This document shows, piece after piece, positions 62,981 to 64,000 of a stretch of 64,000 nt of DNA. The position numbers were made by a program, and so were the translations under genes. The stretch is taken from positions 82,146 to 146,145 of the forward strand of contig PHBE01000012.1 in assembly GCA_002841885.1 (NCBI GenBank). The letters run 5' to 3'. The stretch is from Deltaproteobacteria bacterium HGW-Deltaproteobacteria-18 (GTDB taxonomy: Bacteria; Desulfobacterota; Desulfovibrionia; Desulfovibrionales; Desulfomicrobiaceae). Below the pieces are notes generated by a model, which saw only the letters and a program-made list of their open reading frames with translations, was not told the origin of the DNA and did not search any database. Position 1 is the first letter of the stretch, and each line of letters opens with the position of its first letter.

Positions 62981-64000
62981 ATGAGCATGCGATTGGGAAT
63001 CCGAAACAGGTTGCTTTTATTGGTTGGTGTGATGCTTGTCTTCATCGGCGCGGTAGTAGTTTTTTTCGTGTATCAGGCCTCAGACTCGAAATCACAGATG
63101 ATTGAGCGGGTAGGAATGATCATGACCGATGAGGCCAAGGACAAGATCATGATAATGGCGCAGTCGACGGCAACCAGCATCGGCGCCGCCATCAAGGATG
63201 TAACATCTCATGAGGAGCGAGTTTCCATCATCAGCAATCTGATTAACGACATCCGCTTCGAAGAGGACAAATCAGGCTATTTTTTTGTCTTCAAGGAAAC
63301 CGTATATCAAGCTTTTCCGCCAAATCCGGCTCGAGTGGGCGTTGATGTCGGCGAGATCAAGGACGTCAACAACGTTTATTTTGTCCGCGAACTTATGAAA
63401 CGCGCCAAGGAAGGCGGCGGATTCGTAAATTATGTTTTTGAAAAACCCGGCAAGGGCGTTCAACCCAAGGTCAGCTATTCGACCATGATCCCCGGCACCG
63501 AGATGTGGATCGGAACCGGCATCTACATCGACAACATCGCCGAGGCTCAGGCCGCAGTAGCCGCTGATCTCGAAAGCGCGGCCGCGAGATCGCTGACCAT
63601 TGCCATCTCCTTCATCGGAGCCGGATTAGCGTTCCTGGTCCTGCCCCTGACCATTTTCCTGATTCGCTCCATCATCGTCCCGCTGCAGCGCATGATCGGG
63701 ATGCTCAAAGACATCGCCCAGGGCGAAGGCGACCTGACCGCCCGCCTGAAGGACACCTCCGGCACCGAGACCCAGGAACTGGCCGAATGGTTCAACAAGT
63801 TCGTGGAGCAGGTGCATGGCATCATCCGCGAAGTGGCCGGCAACTCCGCCCAGGTCAATCAGGCCTCGGCGGGACTTCTTGGCCTCGCCACCAACCTTCG
63901 AGGGGCCTCCAGCGACATGACCGCCAAGTCCACCAACGTGGCCGCAGCCACGGAAGAGATGAGTTCCAACATGAACTCCGTGGCCTCGGCCATGGAAGAA
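62981..64000 (+). CDS. Methyl-accepting chemotaxis protein, partial at window end
   Basis: The first 340 residues of a receptor; the gene runs off the window. Transmembrane helix 1 (about 10-32) is followed by a single Cache domain (SGYFFVFKETVYQAFPPNPA with KVSYSTMIPGTEMWIGTGIY), transmembrane helix 2 (about 205-228) and a HAMP region (IRSIIVPLQRMIGMLKDIAQ). The start of the methyl-accepting helix follows (VAAATEEMSSNMNSVASAME). Cache domains bind small organic ligands. GGAGG lies 7 bases before the ATG. Confidence 0.9.
   Translation, partial: MSMRLGIRNRLLLLVGVMLVFIGAVVVFFVYQASDSKSQMIERVGMIMTDEAKDKIMIMAQSTATSIGAAIKDVTSHEERVSIISNLINDIRFEEDKSGYFFVFKETVYQAFPPNPARVGVDVGEIKDVNNVYFVRELMKRAKEGGGFVNYVFEKPGKGVQPKVSYSTMIPGTEMWIGTGIYIDNIAEAQAAVAADLESAAARSLTIAISFIGAGLAFLVLPLTIFLIRSIIVPLQRMIGMLKDIAQGEGDLTARLKDTSGTETQELAEWFNKFVEQVHGIIREVAGNSAQVNQASAGLLGLATNLRGASSDMTAKSTNVAAATEEMSSNMNSVASAMEE

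Overview
The window looks like the chromosome of a sulfate-reducing Desulfovibrionales bacterium, probably Desulfomicrobium-like. The reasons are the order cooM-K-L-X-U-H-hypA-cooF (the arrangement I recall from Desulfovibrio), the GC-rich backbone, a sigma-54-controlled type III glutamine synthetase, and the many sensor genes. The genus is inference from gene content; no rRNA or marker gene is present to prove it.

Layout. 1-9.86 kb: a C39-like lipoprotein, then an eight-gene operon for a CO-type energy-converting [NiFe] hydrogenase, closed by a strong terminator. 9.86-16.24 kb: an AT-rich, gene-poor accretion zone with a MITE-like element that cuts a Sel1-repeat gene, a LysE exporter, a LysR/carboxymuconolactone-decarboxylase pair, an alkyltransferase-like protein, a deleted AAA/DUF4143 gene, and three partial copies of the 3' end of tRNA-Asp. 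16.24-39.87 kb: a genomic island bounded by a 50-bp direct repeat of the tRNA-Asp 3' end. It carries a type I restriction operon with its own regulator, a KfrA-like remnant, HipBA, a strongly folded non-coding block next to an unknown gene, and two tandem tyrosine recombinases at the tRNA end. 39.9-64 kb: ordinary backbone, namely adenosine kinase-like, AI-2E-type permease, glnN, an HDOD protein, glycogen phosphorylase, msrB, a 3D-domain protein, nadD, proA, a TPR protein, a GAF/sigma-54 regulator, a two-gene histidine kinase set, a UGPase, a diguanylate cyclase sensor, and the start of a chemotaxis receptor.

How parts work together. The Coo hydrogenase moves electrons from ferredoxin to protons and couples this to ion pumping through a very large CooM. 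On the island, a regulator with an N-terminal RtcR/CARF-like ligand domain and a complete GAFTGA-type AAA+ domain lies directly upstream of a near-perfect sigma-54 promoter (28724-28739). That promoter reads into hsdR-hsdM-hsdS, a 60-residue protein, a 229-residue protein, an SMC-like ATPase and a phospholipase-D-like protein, all on one strand with small gaps. I read this as an inducible, signal-gated defence operon, and it is the most interesting object in the window. A second sigma-54 promoter (45199-45214) precedes glnN and fixes its start codon.

Start codons were chosen from ribosome binding sites and family starts. Very long open frames antisense to GC-rich genes were treated as shadows.
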